NCBI GenBank assembly: GCA_029259915.1
Contig: JAJDED010000033.1
Location: 1 to 64,000, forward strand
Direction of reading: 5' to 3'
From: Planctomycetota bacterium
GTDB lineage: Bacteria > Planctomycetota > Planctomycetia > Pirellulales > Lacipirellulaceae
DNA: 64,000 bases
The stretch's first letter is position 1, and the number at the start of each line of letters is the position of its first letter. Positions 25,994 to 36,009 of this stretch are shown here, piece by piece. A model generated the notes under the pieces. It was not told the origin of the DNA and searched no databases. It saw only the letters and a list, made by a program, of their open reading frames with translations. Both the position numbers and the translations under genes were made by a program.

Positions 25994-27064
25994 GTGCCTG
26001 TGGACGGAGCCTGCGTGGTCGACGGGGTAACACGAATTGAATTTCCAGGGTGCGAGCTTGGCTCGACTGCGGCTTGTGCTGCGCCTGCCAAGACGTTTGT
26101 TGCAGGTCCGGAAAACCGTCTGGCTGCCGCCACCTTGGAGCGGCTGTTGAATGGCGACAGCGCGTCGTTTTTTGCGTCTGAGTTCTGGCTTGACCTGTTG
26201 GTGATCTCTGGGCCGAACGGAACTGGCAAATCTCACTTGGCGCGTGGGCTTGCTAGGCATGCTGTTCAGAAGTTTGGCGAGCAAGCCGTGGTTTACTTTA
26301 CGGCCAGAGATTTCGCGCGTGAGTTACGTGCCGCACACAGCGAGAAGTCCCTCGAAGGGTTTCGAGATCGCCTGGCTGCCGCAAGTTTGTTCGTTCTGGA
26401 GGATTTACAATCGCTGCCCCAAAGCGGTTTTGTACAGCGTGAGCTACGCGACACCTTGGATGTGTTGCAAGAAAAAAAACGGCTTGTGGTGATTACCGCT
26501 CGAGAGCAACCGGCCTGTCTGGCCGCTTTAGAGCCTGGCTTACGAGATCGGCTTGTTGCTGGCTTAGGAATACGGCTCAGCCTGCCGGGGATTGAAGCTC
26601 GCCAAGATCTGCTCCAGCTTGCCGCTAAAGCTCGGGAAATTACTCTTGATGAAGACCAATGCCGAAATCTTGCCCTTCGGGTTGACGGCCCTGCTCCTCG
26701 ACTTTGGCAGGCTCTATCTGAAACCGAGATTCAAACGAAAACCGGCTTGAAATCTGCCGCAAAGGTTCACCCGCCGGTCCGGCTGAAACAAATCATTGCC
26801 GTCGTGGCCCGCTACCATTCACTGACTCAGGCGGGACTGACGAGTTCTGCTCGGCGGAAATCGCTGGTCCACGCACGTGGTATTGTGGTTTGCTTAGCCC
26901 GTTCGCTCACCAATCTGAGCTTTGCCCAGATTGGCCAAGGGCTCGGAGGCCGCGATCATTCGACAATCATGCACTCAATGCGTATTACCCAACAATTGGC
27001 TACTACCGATCCACTCACTCAACAAGCTTTAGATAAGCTCCAGCATATTTTAACGGCTGCCTAA
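25994..27064 (+). CDS. dnaA: Chromosomal replication initiator DnaA, short form
   Basis: A 356-residue DnaA; the usual length is about 440-470. Domain III starts near residue 32 (AKTFVAGPENRLA, matching the FVVGPSNRFA block of DnaA), with Walker A GPNGTGKS (73-80) and a Walker B-like LFVLEDLQ. Domain IV ends with the box-recognition signature LGGRDHSTIMHSM near residue 318. An in-frame TAG at 25982 forbids a start further upstream, so domain I (helicase loading and self-association) and domain II are absent or cut to about 30 residues. The start is GTG. The next genes are dnaN, DUF721 and gyrB, as at many bacterial origins. Confidence 0.88.
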   Translation: MPVDGACVVDGVTRIEFPGCELGSTAACAAPAKTFVAGPENRLAAATLERLLNGDSASFFASEFWLDLLVISGPNGTGKSHLARGLARHAVQKFGEQAVVYFTARDFARELRAAHSEKSLEGFRDRLAAASLFVLEDLQSLPQSGFVQRELRDTLDVLQEKKRLVVITAREQPACLAALEPGLRDRLVAGLGIRLSLPGIEARQDLLQLAAKAREITLDEDQCRNLALRVDGPAPRLWQALSETEIQTKTGLKSAAKVHPPVRLKQIIAVVARYHSLTQAGLTSSARRKSLVHARGIVVCLARSLTNLSFAQIGQGLGGRDHSTIMHSMRITQQLATTDPLTQQALDKLQHILTAA

Positions 27065-27442
27065 CCTTCATAAGAAAAATCTAAACTGTCATGCGTTTAA
27101 GGTTCCTGTTGAATTCCGATGTTCATTCGCACAGCTCGACAATTGTGCCGCCGCCTGTGGAAAACTTGTTGTTAACCCGTCATCAGAACAAACTTGTTGG
27201 CCGGTTTTCCAGGTTTGTCCCGCGGCTGGTATCTTGGCTCAACATTACCAACACTCTATCGTCAAATACTTGTCGCTTACAAAACACCTTTTCCCCATGC
27301 GAGACATCACTCCAATTCATATAGAAACGCTGTCTTTTGTTTCTTCTGCCCTCGTTATCAACATTTTGTTTCGACTCATTACTACTACTAATATTTAAAA
27401 ACACAATATAAAAACAAGAAAACTATTACACAGGAGATCGTC
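27065..27442 (+). other. Candidate chromosomal origin (oriC) in the dnaA-dnaN gap
   Basis: The 378-base gap contains near-consensus DnaA boxes TGTGGAAAA (27156-27164, one mismatch on the reverse strand) and TTATCAACA (27355-27363, one mismatch). After a spacer comes CTACTACTA (27382-27390), whose lower strand reads as DnaA-trio triplets, then an A/T-rich stretch to about 27425 that could be the unwinding element. The dnaN ribosome-binding site AGGAG is at 27432-27436. Confidence 0.65.
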
Positions 27443-28630
27443 GTGACCGTTGCAGTAGAAAATCAACCCATCTCGGAAGAATCCCACACGTCAAATAGTG
27501 CTGGGTCAGCCCTGAAAATTTCGTGTGATCGTGAACAGCTATTACAGGCGTTTCAAACGGTTGCTACGGTGGCACCCACGAGAAGTCCCAAACCCATTTT
27601 ACAGAATGTGAAATTGGAGGCTTCTGAAAATGGTGTCACGCTATTAGCAACTGATTTAGAAATTGGAATTTCTCATAAGGTGACTGGCGTGGATGTTCAA
27701 TCGCCGGGGGCGGCCGTTCTTTCGGTAAAACGTTTTGGCGATATTTTAAGGGAAAGTAGCGATGAAACCTTGCATCTCGAATCGGACGGTCAAGGGATTA
27801 CGATTCGTGGCGAGCGGAGTAAGTTTCGTTTGTCGGCCGAAAGCCCGACGGAGTTTCCTCATGTCACAGGATTTGAAGAGACGGCATACTACGAAATATC
27901 TGCACGTTTGCTTCGAGAATTGATTCACCGTACGGAATTCGCTACCGACAGCGAGAGCAGCCGATATGCTTTGGGGGGTGTCAAACTTGAATTTGATGAG
28001 GATTCGATCACCTCGATTGGTACAGATGGTCGCCGTTTGGCGAAAATGGCGGGTCCGATTCAGATAACGGGTGCAGCGGCCGACCCCAATCAGACGGTGA
28101 TTGTACCTACCCGAGCGATGACTCTAATCTATCGGGCGATTGCGCCAAACGACGCAGAAGTACAGGTTGCATTGAAGGGCAATGAGATACTAATTCACAC
28201 GCCTCGTGTAACAATTTCTGCAAGATTGCTAGAAGGGCGATTTCCCGATTGGAAAAGAGTCTTCCCCGATACGCAACATTCTGGTGTGAAACTGGAATTG
28301 TCTGTGGGCACGACACATGCCGCTGTGCGACAAGCAGCCATTGTTACGAGTGACGAAAGTCGCGGAGTTGATTTTACTTTTGGCGAAGGGATGTTGGTGC
28401 TTGCGGGTTCTGCTGCCGAAGTGGGGCAATCTCGCGTGGAGGTGCCGATCAGTTACTCCGGTCCGGAGACGACCATCACGCTCGATCCGCGGTTTGTGAT
28501 GGACTTTCTCAAGGTACTTGACGCGGAAAAAACATTTACATTTGATGTGAAAGACGCCGACAGCGCAGCTTTGTGCCAGACCGACGATGGTTATGGCTAC
28601 GTAATCATGCCCTTGGCACGCGACCGATGA
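27443..28630 (+). CDS. dnaN: DNA polymerase III beta sliding clamp
   Basis: DnaN forms the dimeric ring that tethers polymerase III to DNA. The 395 residues cover the three clamp domains, with ILQNVKLEASENGVTLLATDLEIGI near residue 50 and TIGTDGRRLAK-like SIGTDGRRLAKM near residue 190. About 25 Ser/Glu-rich residues precede domain 1 (LKISCDREQLLQAF), longer than usual. The start is GTG with AGGAG 6 bases upstream. Its stop overlaps the ATG of the DUF721 gene. Confidence 0.95.
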   Translation: MTVAVENQPISEESHTSNSAGSALKISCDREQLLQAFQTVATVAPTRSPKPILQNVKLEASENGVTLLATDLEIGISHKVTGVDVQSPGAAVLSVKRFGDILRESSDETLHLESDGQGITIRGERSKFRLSAESPTEFPHVTGFEETAYYEISARLLRELIHRTEFATDSESSRYALGGVKLEFDEDSITSIGTDGRRLAKMAGPIQITGAAADPNQTVIVPTRAMTLIYRAIAPNDAEVQVALKGNEILIHTPRVTISARLLEGRFPDWKRVFPDTQHSGVKLELSVGTTHAAVRQAAIVTSDESRGVDFTFGEGMLVLAGSAAEVGQSRVEVPISYSGPETTITLDPRFVMDFLKVLDAEKTFTFDVKDADSAALCQTDDGYGYVIMPLARDR

Positions 28631-29052
28631 ACCCCCACCAAGTTGATTTGCAGAGCGAACAGATTGCAGCCGAAAAATTGGCCGGCTTTGGTCGTCGCAA
28701 AGCGGCTCAACGCCGGAATTTTTTTGCCCGGCAGCCGCAGCGGATCGACCGCGTGGTTGCCCAGCTTGTGCAACGCAAGGGCTACGCACAAATTCGTGCC
28801 ACGGGTGCACGAGAAGAGGCTTGGCAAAAAGCCCTAGCCGAGTTGATCAAGCCAGAGTGGGTGACTTCAACGCAGGTTGGGGGGCTTCGCCGAGGTGTGT
28901 TTGAGGTGATGGTGGCAGACTCGCTGCTGATGCAGGAATTGACTTTTTACAAGGAAGAATTACTGGCCAAGCTGCAGCAGGCTTTGCCTGAAGAGAAGAT
29001 CAAGCAGGTTCGATTCAAGGTGAAGCAGTTTTGCAAAAACGAAAGTGAATAA
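28627..29052 (+). CDS. dciA: DUF721/DciA helicase-loading protein
   Basis: A 141-residue basic protein of the DUF721/DciA type, which loads or activates the replicative helicase DnaB in bacteria lacking DnaC or DnaI. The core is EAWQKALAELIKPEWVTSTQVGGLRRGVFEVMVADSLLMQEL, with helices and strands as in the KH-like DciA domain, followed by a Lys-rich tail. It overlaps dnaN by ATGA and precedes gyrB. Position and fold fit well. In view of the short DnaA, it may be the main helicase-recruiting factor here. Confidence 0.82.
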   Translation: MNPHQVDLQSEQIAAEKLAGFGRRKAAQRRNFFARQPQRIDRVVAQLVQRKGYAQIRATGAREEAWQKALAELIKPEWVTSTQVGGLRRGVFEVMVADSLLMQELTFYKEELLAKLQQALPEEKIKQVRFKVKQFCKNESE

Positions 29053-29102
29053 ATCAGTAACGGCTCGACCGAAGACCGTTGAAATCTACAAGATTGTGAT
29101 AA

Positions 29103-31598
<2,496 letters not shown>

Positions 31599-31765
31599 AT
31601 CGGCTGTATTTGAAATGCTGATTTCCACTGAGCCGAAGGGTAGCTCTGTGAATTATGCGTTTAATCTGAGATGAGCCCCGCTGAATTGATCACCTGCTTG
31701 TCCGGTCTAGTTTTCGGGCACTCTGCCCCGGTTTCAGCTATCTAGGCACCCGTTTTCGCGGGAAC

Positions 31766-31821
31766 TTTCCAGAAATTCATTGACCCCAGTCCCTTTGCCG
31801 AGCAGTGTGGATAGTTGGGGT
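31766..31821 (+). promoter_or_regulatory. Conserved upstream element, copy A
   Basis: TTTCCAGAAATTCATTGACCCCA ends in ACCCCA (31783-31788), which forms a dyad with TGGGGT (31816-31821) over 27 bases. It ends 105 bases before the first Gly-rich gene. A nearly identical arrangement precedes the second copy, so it is likely to be a promoter or operator. Confidence 0.6.
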
Positions 31822-31925
31822 TAAGCCGATTATGCGAGTTGTAGTGATTGCACCCGCACCGTCCGACTTCGCTCCCGGCGTTCACGATTCAAGGTTCTCT
31901 TTCATCAGATTTGGGGAGGTTCACA

Positions 31926-32444
31926 ATGAAGCAAGGTTTAACTTTTCTATTGGCAGCCGGTTTGGTTGCCACGGTGGTTGGTACGGCTCAAGCCGATCAA
32001 GGCATGCCAAGCCAACTGACGCTGCAAGCCATGGGTTTGTCGAGTCTGCAGGTAATTTCTGACACCGAGGCGATGGATATCCGCGGTTTTGGTTACAAGC
32101 CTCATGGAAAGTCAGTCGCCATTGCCTATGGCAGCTCGTATGCTCACGTAGGCGGATATGGCGCCAGCGCCGGCTCCAAGGACGGTTTCTACGCCAAGGG
32201 CAAGCACAAAGCCAAGGGGGTACACGGTTCGATTGCAGGTAAGATTATCATCAAGAAATATGGTGGTAAAAAGCGCGGCGGCCATGGTGGGGGAATGCCC
32301 CAGCCTTGGGGCAACGACAATGGCGGCGGTGGCTACACCAATGGTGGTGGAGGCCATGACGGCGGTGGTGGCCATAAGCCCAAAGGCAAAGTGAAAGTTG
32401 TCGTCGTGTTCGCCGGCGGTTTCGCGGTGGCTTCGGCTCACTAG
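31926..32444 (+). CDS. Secreted Gly-rich protein, paralogue A
   Basis: A 172-residue secreted protein with a signal peptide of about 23 residues (LTFLLAAGLVATVVGTAQA). The mature start QGMPSQLTLQAMGLSSLQ is followed by ISDTEAMDIRG, a basic Gly/His-rich middle (GKHKAKGVHGSIAGKI, then GGGG-rich repeats) and a hydrophobic end VKVVVVFAGGFAVASAH. GGGGAGG lies 6 bases before the ATG. The frame is open further upstream but that part is not like the paralogue. A tandem copy lies 560 bases downstream. The EAMxIRG motif recalls leader-type processing sites, but no protease is nearby. Confidence 0.75.
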   Translation: MKQGLTFLLAAGLVATVVGTAQADQGMPSQLTLQAMGLSSLQVISDTEAMDIRGFGYKPHGKSVAIAYGSSYAHVGGYGASAGSKDGFYAKGKHKAKGVHGSIAGKIIIKKYGGKKRGGHGGGMPQPWGNDNGGGGYTNGGGGHDGGGGHKPKGKVKVVVVFAGGFAVASAH

Positions 32445-32483
32445 CGGAAGATCACGCCGAGGAAGCAATATGTGAAAATCGAA

Positions 32484-32521
32484 CGAGGCCGGACCCCAGT
32501 GGTTCGGCCTCGTTTTTCTTT
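32484..32521 (+). terminator. Intrinsic terminator after paralogue A
   Basis: CGAGGCCG (32484-32491) pairs with CGGCCTCG (32505-32512), followed at once by TTTTTCTTT. It lies 40 bases after the stop codon. The fold and T run are clear. Confidence 0.85.
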
Positions 32522-32783
32522 GCGCCCAATGCACTTCCCATCTGCATTACTCATGAGACTTACCCAGAAAGGGGGAATAGTTGATTTTTGGTTGCTGATT
32601 GATTATGCCGGCAGTTGAGTCGTCGTTTAGGTCGTGCACGGGATAATAAAACGCAGATCGCGCTGATTTCCGCAGAAGAAACATTGTTTTCCTGCCCTTG
32701 GCACTCATGTAGTCCATGTTCAGAAAGAACAACTATGCCACAGAAAAGAGATCTATCCCGCGTGCTTCATAAATCGTCCTTTT

Positions 32784-32816
32784 CCCTCTCAGTGTCCTCC
32801 GTGGCTCTGTGGTGAA
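32784..32816. repeat. CACAGAG-type degenerate repeat, reverse orientation
   Basis: On the minus strand the words are ACCACAGAGCCACGGAGGACACTGAG. The same pattern (ACCACnnAGnCACnnAGG) recurs at 35859-35959 and 54596-54621. Confidence 0.6.
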
Positions 32817-32844
32817 TAATCTTGGCACCAAGGACTCCCACAAT

Positions 32845-32902
32845 TTTCAGAGAATTTCATTGACCCCAAAGTCAAATTTGAGAGATTTAGGGTAATTGGG
32901 GT
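32845..32902 (+). promoter_or_regulatory. Conserved upstream element, copy B
   Basis: TTTCAGAGAATTTCATTGACCCCA contains ACCCCA (32863-32868) and forms a dyad with TGGGGT (32897-32902) over 28 bases. It ends 103 bases before the second Gly-rich gene, nearly the same distance as copy A. Confidence 0.6.
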
Positions 32903-33004
32903 GCTTGGATATGCGCGTTCAGTTAATCGCAGGGAACATATCGCCGACTCCAATCCAAGTTCTTTTTCGTAGGAGGGTATTTATTTTTTCGGGGAGGTTA
33001 GATC

Positions 33005-33478
33005 ATGAGACAGTTCTTCACACTCAGTTTGTCGGCCATGGTGCTCGTTGCCATGGGTAGTTTTGTTCAGGCCCAGCAGGGAATGCCGAGTCAGGCGACC
33101 CTAAATGCGATGGGTCTCTCGGGCATGCAGGTGGTGTCCGATAGCGAAGCGATGAGTATTCGTGGCCATGGATATCAGCGGGGTAAGTCGATCGCGATTG
33201 CGTTCGGCGTGTCGTATGCCCACGTGGGCGGAAAGAAAGCTGGTGCGGGCAGCATCGATGGCTTCTTGGCCATCGGCAAGCATCATGCTTCGGGTAAGCA
33301 TGGTTCGATTGCCGGCAAGATCGTCATCGGCGGCGGTCATGGCGGCATGCCGCAGCCTTGGGGCAACAGCGGTGGACCTCCAACTTGGGGGAACGACAAC
33401 GGCGGCTATCGTCCGCAACCGCACGTGAAGGCGGTCGTCGTCTTTGCAGGCGGATTCGCCCATTCGTCAGCTTACTGA
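33005..33478 (+). CDS. Secreted Gly-rich protein, paralogue B
   Basis: A 157-residue secreted protein with a signal peptide ending near AQA (residue 23). The first half matches paralogue A closely: QGMPSQATLNAMGLSGMQ, VSDSEAMSIRGHGY, GKSIAIAFGVSYAHVGG, GKHHASGKHGSIAGKI. The GMPQPWGN word and the C-terminal VVVFAGGFAHSSAY are also shared. The Gly-rich centre is shorter. GGGGAGG stands 7 bases before the ATG. The pair probably arose by tandem duplication that included the upstream element. The function is unknown. Confidence 0.75.
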   Translation: MRQFFTLSLSAMVLVAMGSFVQAQQGMPSQATLNAMGLSGMQVVSDSEAMSIRGHGYQRGKSIAIAFGVSYAHVGGKKAGAGSIDGFLAIGKHHASGKHGSIAGKIVIGGGHGGMPQPWGNSGGPPTWGNDNGGYRPQPHVKAVVVFAGGFAHSSAY

Positions 33479-33524
33479 TCTGTATCACAGCCCTTATGGC
33501 GTAAGGGCCAAGATATCCATTGCG

Positions 33525-33558
33525 AGGTCGAGTCCCAACGGGCTCGGCCTTGTTTCTT
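33525..33558 (+). terminator. Intrinsic terminator after paralogue B
   Basis: AGGTCGAG (33525-33532) pairs with CTCGGCCT (33543-33550, one T-G pair), followed by TGTTTCTT. It stands 46 bases after the stop, in the same place as the terminator after paralogue A. A small stem CCCTTA/TAAGGG precedes it. Confidence 0.7.
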
Positions 33559-33611
33559 GCGCAGCAAACGAATGGGTATATTATGCGAGGCTCATGGAGA
33601 TATGTGCAAAA

Positions 33612-33641
33612 GAAAAAACGGAGCGCCCGAAGGCGCTCCGT
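33612..33641 (-). terminator. Intrinsic terminator of the DUF1559 gene
   Basis: On the minus strand ACGGAGCGCC-TTCG-GGCGCTCCGT is a perfect 10-bp stem with a tetraloop, followed by six T. It lies 37 bases beyond the DUF1559 stop. Confidence 0.9.
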
Positions 33642-33677
33642 TGTTGGTATTCATCAGCAAGCATTAAGTGACGAGAA

Positions 33678-34781
33678 TCAGTATTCGTCGTCGCTTGGTT
33701 GCGGCAATTCGCTCTCCAATGTTCCAGTGCCATTCCTTAAGTCTGACTTCTTGTGGTTGGAAGTCATTAGTTGTGCGTAAACCAATGGGTCGATTTGGTC
33801 ATTCAAAAAAGAGACCTGCCCACCGACAAATGCAGCATTGACCCCTCCCGGATGGTTGCTAGAAGGAAAACCATAGTTTCCGGTCATGCCATTGGAGCCG
33901 CCTTCGGCAACGATTTCTTGATTGAATAATTGCTGAGTGACCCCATTTACACGGCGGAAGCGTTCTTCCGATTCAAAATCTGGTGTGGCCATCGGTGATT
34001 GAAGTGAAGCAATAATAGTTGCCGGCTGTTCCCAGCAGAAACCGAAATGGTATTTTCTATCGGGCACCATGGCAGGCCCACTTTGGCCAAAATAGCCCCA
34101 ATGCGTGGCATTTAAGTTTTCCGAAAGCATGAGCGTCTTGCTGGTGCCGTCTTTGATGCTGGCCACGGTCATGATGATTTCTGGTTCGTCGAATCTGTCG
34201 TCGGCATGGTCGCGGTCGTCCATGTATGGCGAAGTAGGCTGATAAGCATCGTCGGCAGTCCGCGTACGATCAAAAAAGATCCCATTGGCAGCAAGTTCCC
34301 AAAGGCTTGAGTCAGAAGTATCGCCGACTCGGTTGATATTACCTGCGTTGGCGACATAGGAAGTCAGTGGCTGGCCGAGAGTTTCCGGTGGATCGCTTGG
34401 ACAGACAAGTATTTCTATCGACGAGAACAAGCCGACTCCGTCTTGGGGACCTCCGGCCGCCCCCCGTTGCCAGTCTTCCCAGAGAGCGTTCTGCTCGATG
34501 TGGGGGAAGGTCATCACAACCCAGCTTGCGCGGTTCTGATTCGCAGCAACATCGCCAGGTATACCAAGCTTGTTAATGTAACCAGGAAATTGCTTCAGCG
34601 ACGTTTCGCGAATCGAAAGTGCCAGCGCTAACTGACGAAGATTATTCTTGCAGGTATTACTCCGTGCTGATTCGCGGGCGGACTGGACTGCGGGGAGCAG
34701 CAGGCCGACCAGTGTGCCGATGATGGCGATTACCACCAGTAATTCGACCAACGTGAAGCCATGTTTTAATGTGTGCCTCAT
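33678..34781 (-). CDS. DUF1559 prepilin-like protein
   Basis: A 367-residue DUF1559 (SBP_bac_10-like) protein, a family heavily amplified in planctomycetes. The N-terminal prepilin motif is HGFTLVELLVVIAIIGTLVGLLLPAVQSARESAR (shown here as a run of family residues: Gly -1, Phe +1, Glu +5). The family blocks NNLRQLALAL, a Cys-containing VCPSDPP and the end NHPGGVNAAFVGGQVSFL are present. The ATG at 34781 has AGGAG at 8 bases; the frame is open further upstream but lacks conserved sequence. A terminator follows. It is probably cell-surface and processed by a prepilin peptidase; the substrate is unknown. Confidence 0.92.
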   Translation of the reverse strand: MRHTLKHGFTLVELLVVIAIIGTLVGLLLPAVQSARESARSNTCKNNLRQLALALSIRETSLKQFPGYINKLGIPGDVAANQNRASWVVMTFPHIEQNALWEDWQRGAAGGPQDGVGLFSSIEILVCPSDPPETLGQPLTSYVANAGNINRVGDTSDSSLWELAANGIFFDRTRTADDAYQPTSPYMDDRDHADDRFDEPEIIMTVASIKDGTSKTLMLSENLNATHWGYFGQSGPAMVPDRKYHFGFCWEQPATIIASLQSPMATPDFESEERFRRVNGVTQQLFNQEIVAEGGSNGMTGNYGFPSSNHPGGVNAAFVGGQVSFLNDQIDPLVYAQLMTSNHKKSDLRNGTGTLESELPQPSDDEY

Positions 34782-35053
34782 CTTCTGTTCTCCTGGGCGA
34801 AAACGCCCTATGAAATAATGGGGATGAGCCCTGCCGCGACATGGGCCGACGTGTGCCTCGCACGCCTGCCATGCAAATTTGCGCAGCCAACGAACTAATG
34901 TGGAATGCCGTGGAGAAAAAATATATGAATAACCAAGCCTACTTCGCCCGACCGCGGCACGCACTAGCCCCTTAATTGTCTCAAATCGGGGCCCATTTGT
35001 CCAGCAAATCTTGATCGGGTACAAGCTATAGGCTTATTGGAGCTACGCAGATT

Positions 35054-35147
35054 GGGTGGCATGCCCTCGTCTGCGTGGGCATGGGTCAAGGGTACTGAAA
35101 TGCCGTAACCATGGCCACGTCGGCGGACCTCCGAGGCCATGCCACCC
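35054..35147. repeat. Inverted hairpin pair with GGGTGGCATG ends
   Basis: GGGTGGCATG (35054-35063) and CATGCCACCC (35138-35147) are perfect 10-bp terminal inverted repeats. Inside are two hairpins: CATGCCC...GGGCATG on the left and CATGGCC...GGCCATG on the right. The whole 94-bp unit lies in the DUF1559 upstream gap and looks like a miniature mobile or REP-type element. Confidence 0.7.
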
Positions 35148-35153
35148 CGCCTC

Positions 35154-35786
35154 CTACATTGCTCCGGTGCCTGCTGGGGGGGCAGTGCCGGGTGATTTGC
35201 TTGCTGGCGATTCCGGTTTGCCGTTGACGATTTTTTCGGGTCCGATTTTTTCTTCCACCATCATCAAAATAGCATCGGTCGAATCGCGTTCGTAGATGTA
35301 ATCGTCGAGCACAAATTTCTTTTTTCTGCCATTCGCCTGATATTGGACTTTTGCAATTCCTTTATTGCTCCACTTTTTCTTGTCGAGCGCGGTGATCTGG
35401 TTGAATTGCAGTTGATGGCCACGGCTGTTCTTGAGCCCTGACCCGTCTGTCTCGACCCAACGACCCATCGATCGCAACAAATGGATAAACACCCACATTC
35501 CGGCAACTCCGGCGAGTCCGACCATAACAAACTGCCCGTTAATTGCGGCTTCGGTTTTCGGCGGGCCCGGATTCGCTACTTCCCACCCGCGTTCGGTAGC
35601 GTATTTGCGCCACTCTTCCAGGCGATCTTCTTGGTCGAGTTCTTGGTACGCGAGCGCGCGTTCGCGCTGATTGGGCCAGCCGACCAGGCCGTCGTACAAC
35701 GCCCACAGCGCTAGCCCGAAGCAAAATGAGCCGATCGCCGCTAGCCGAAACAGATGCCGCGAATTGATTTTCGCCCGAATGGTCAT
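35154..35786 (-). CDS. Hypothetical two-helix membrane protein
   Basis: A 210-residue protein with two membrane helices (about residues 13-33 and 84-104) around a 50-residue loop rich in charged residues (QRERALAYQELDQEDRLEEWRKYA). A C-terminal domain follows (GHQLQFNQITALDKKKWSNKGIAKVQYQANGRKKKF) that looks like a small beta-domain of the PH-like kind, and then a Pro/Ser/Gly tail. I do not recognise the family. Its last codons abut the inverted element at 35054-35147. Confidence 0.65.
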   Translation of the reverse strand: MTIRAKINSRHLFRLAAIGSFCFGLALWALYDGLVGWPNQRERALAYQELDQEDRLEEWRKYATERGWEVANPGPPKTEAAINGQFVMVGLAGVAGMWVFIHLLRSMGRWVETDGSGLKNSRGHQLQFNQITALDKKKWSNKGIAKVQYQANGRKKKFVLDDYIYERDSTDAILMMVEEKIGPEKIVNGKPESPASKSPGTAPPAGTGAM

Positions 35787-35858
35787 GTCCAGCTTCTCGC
35801 AATCGACGGTCTATTTGTAGTTTGGATTGGCTTAGCTTAGCTTCAAAATAAGAAGACT

Positions 35859-35959
35859 AACCACGAAGGCACGAGGAACACAAAGCAAGAAAGAAGTTGC
35901 TTTATTTCAAGAATCCATCCTCAGTTCATTATCTTCGTGCCCTTTGTGCCTTTGTGGTT
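35859..35959. repeat. Inverted pair of ACCACGAAGGCACGAGG repeats
   Basis: AACCACGAAGGCACGAGG and the following words (35859-35885) face their complement CTTCGTGCCCTTTGTGCC through TTTGTGGTT (35933-35959), with a 47-bp centre. It lies between a membrane-protein gene and the PEP-CTERM gene. The arrangement (degenerate words, inverted) is like that of the carB insertions. Confidence 0.65.
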
Positions 35960-36009
35960 CAATCAGTTTTATCAAACAATCGTAGAAGGCGGAATAGTAG
36001 ACGGGGCAC

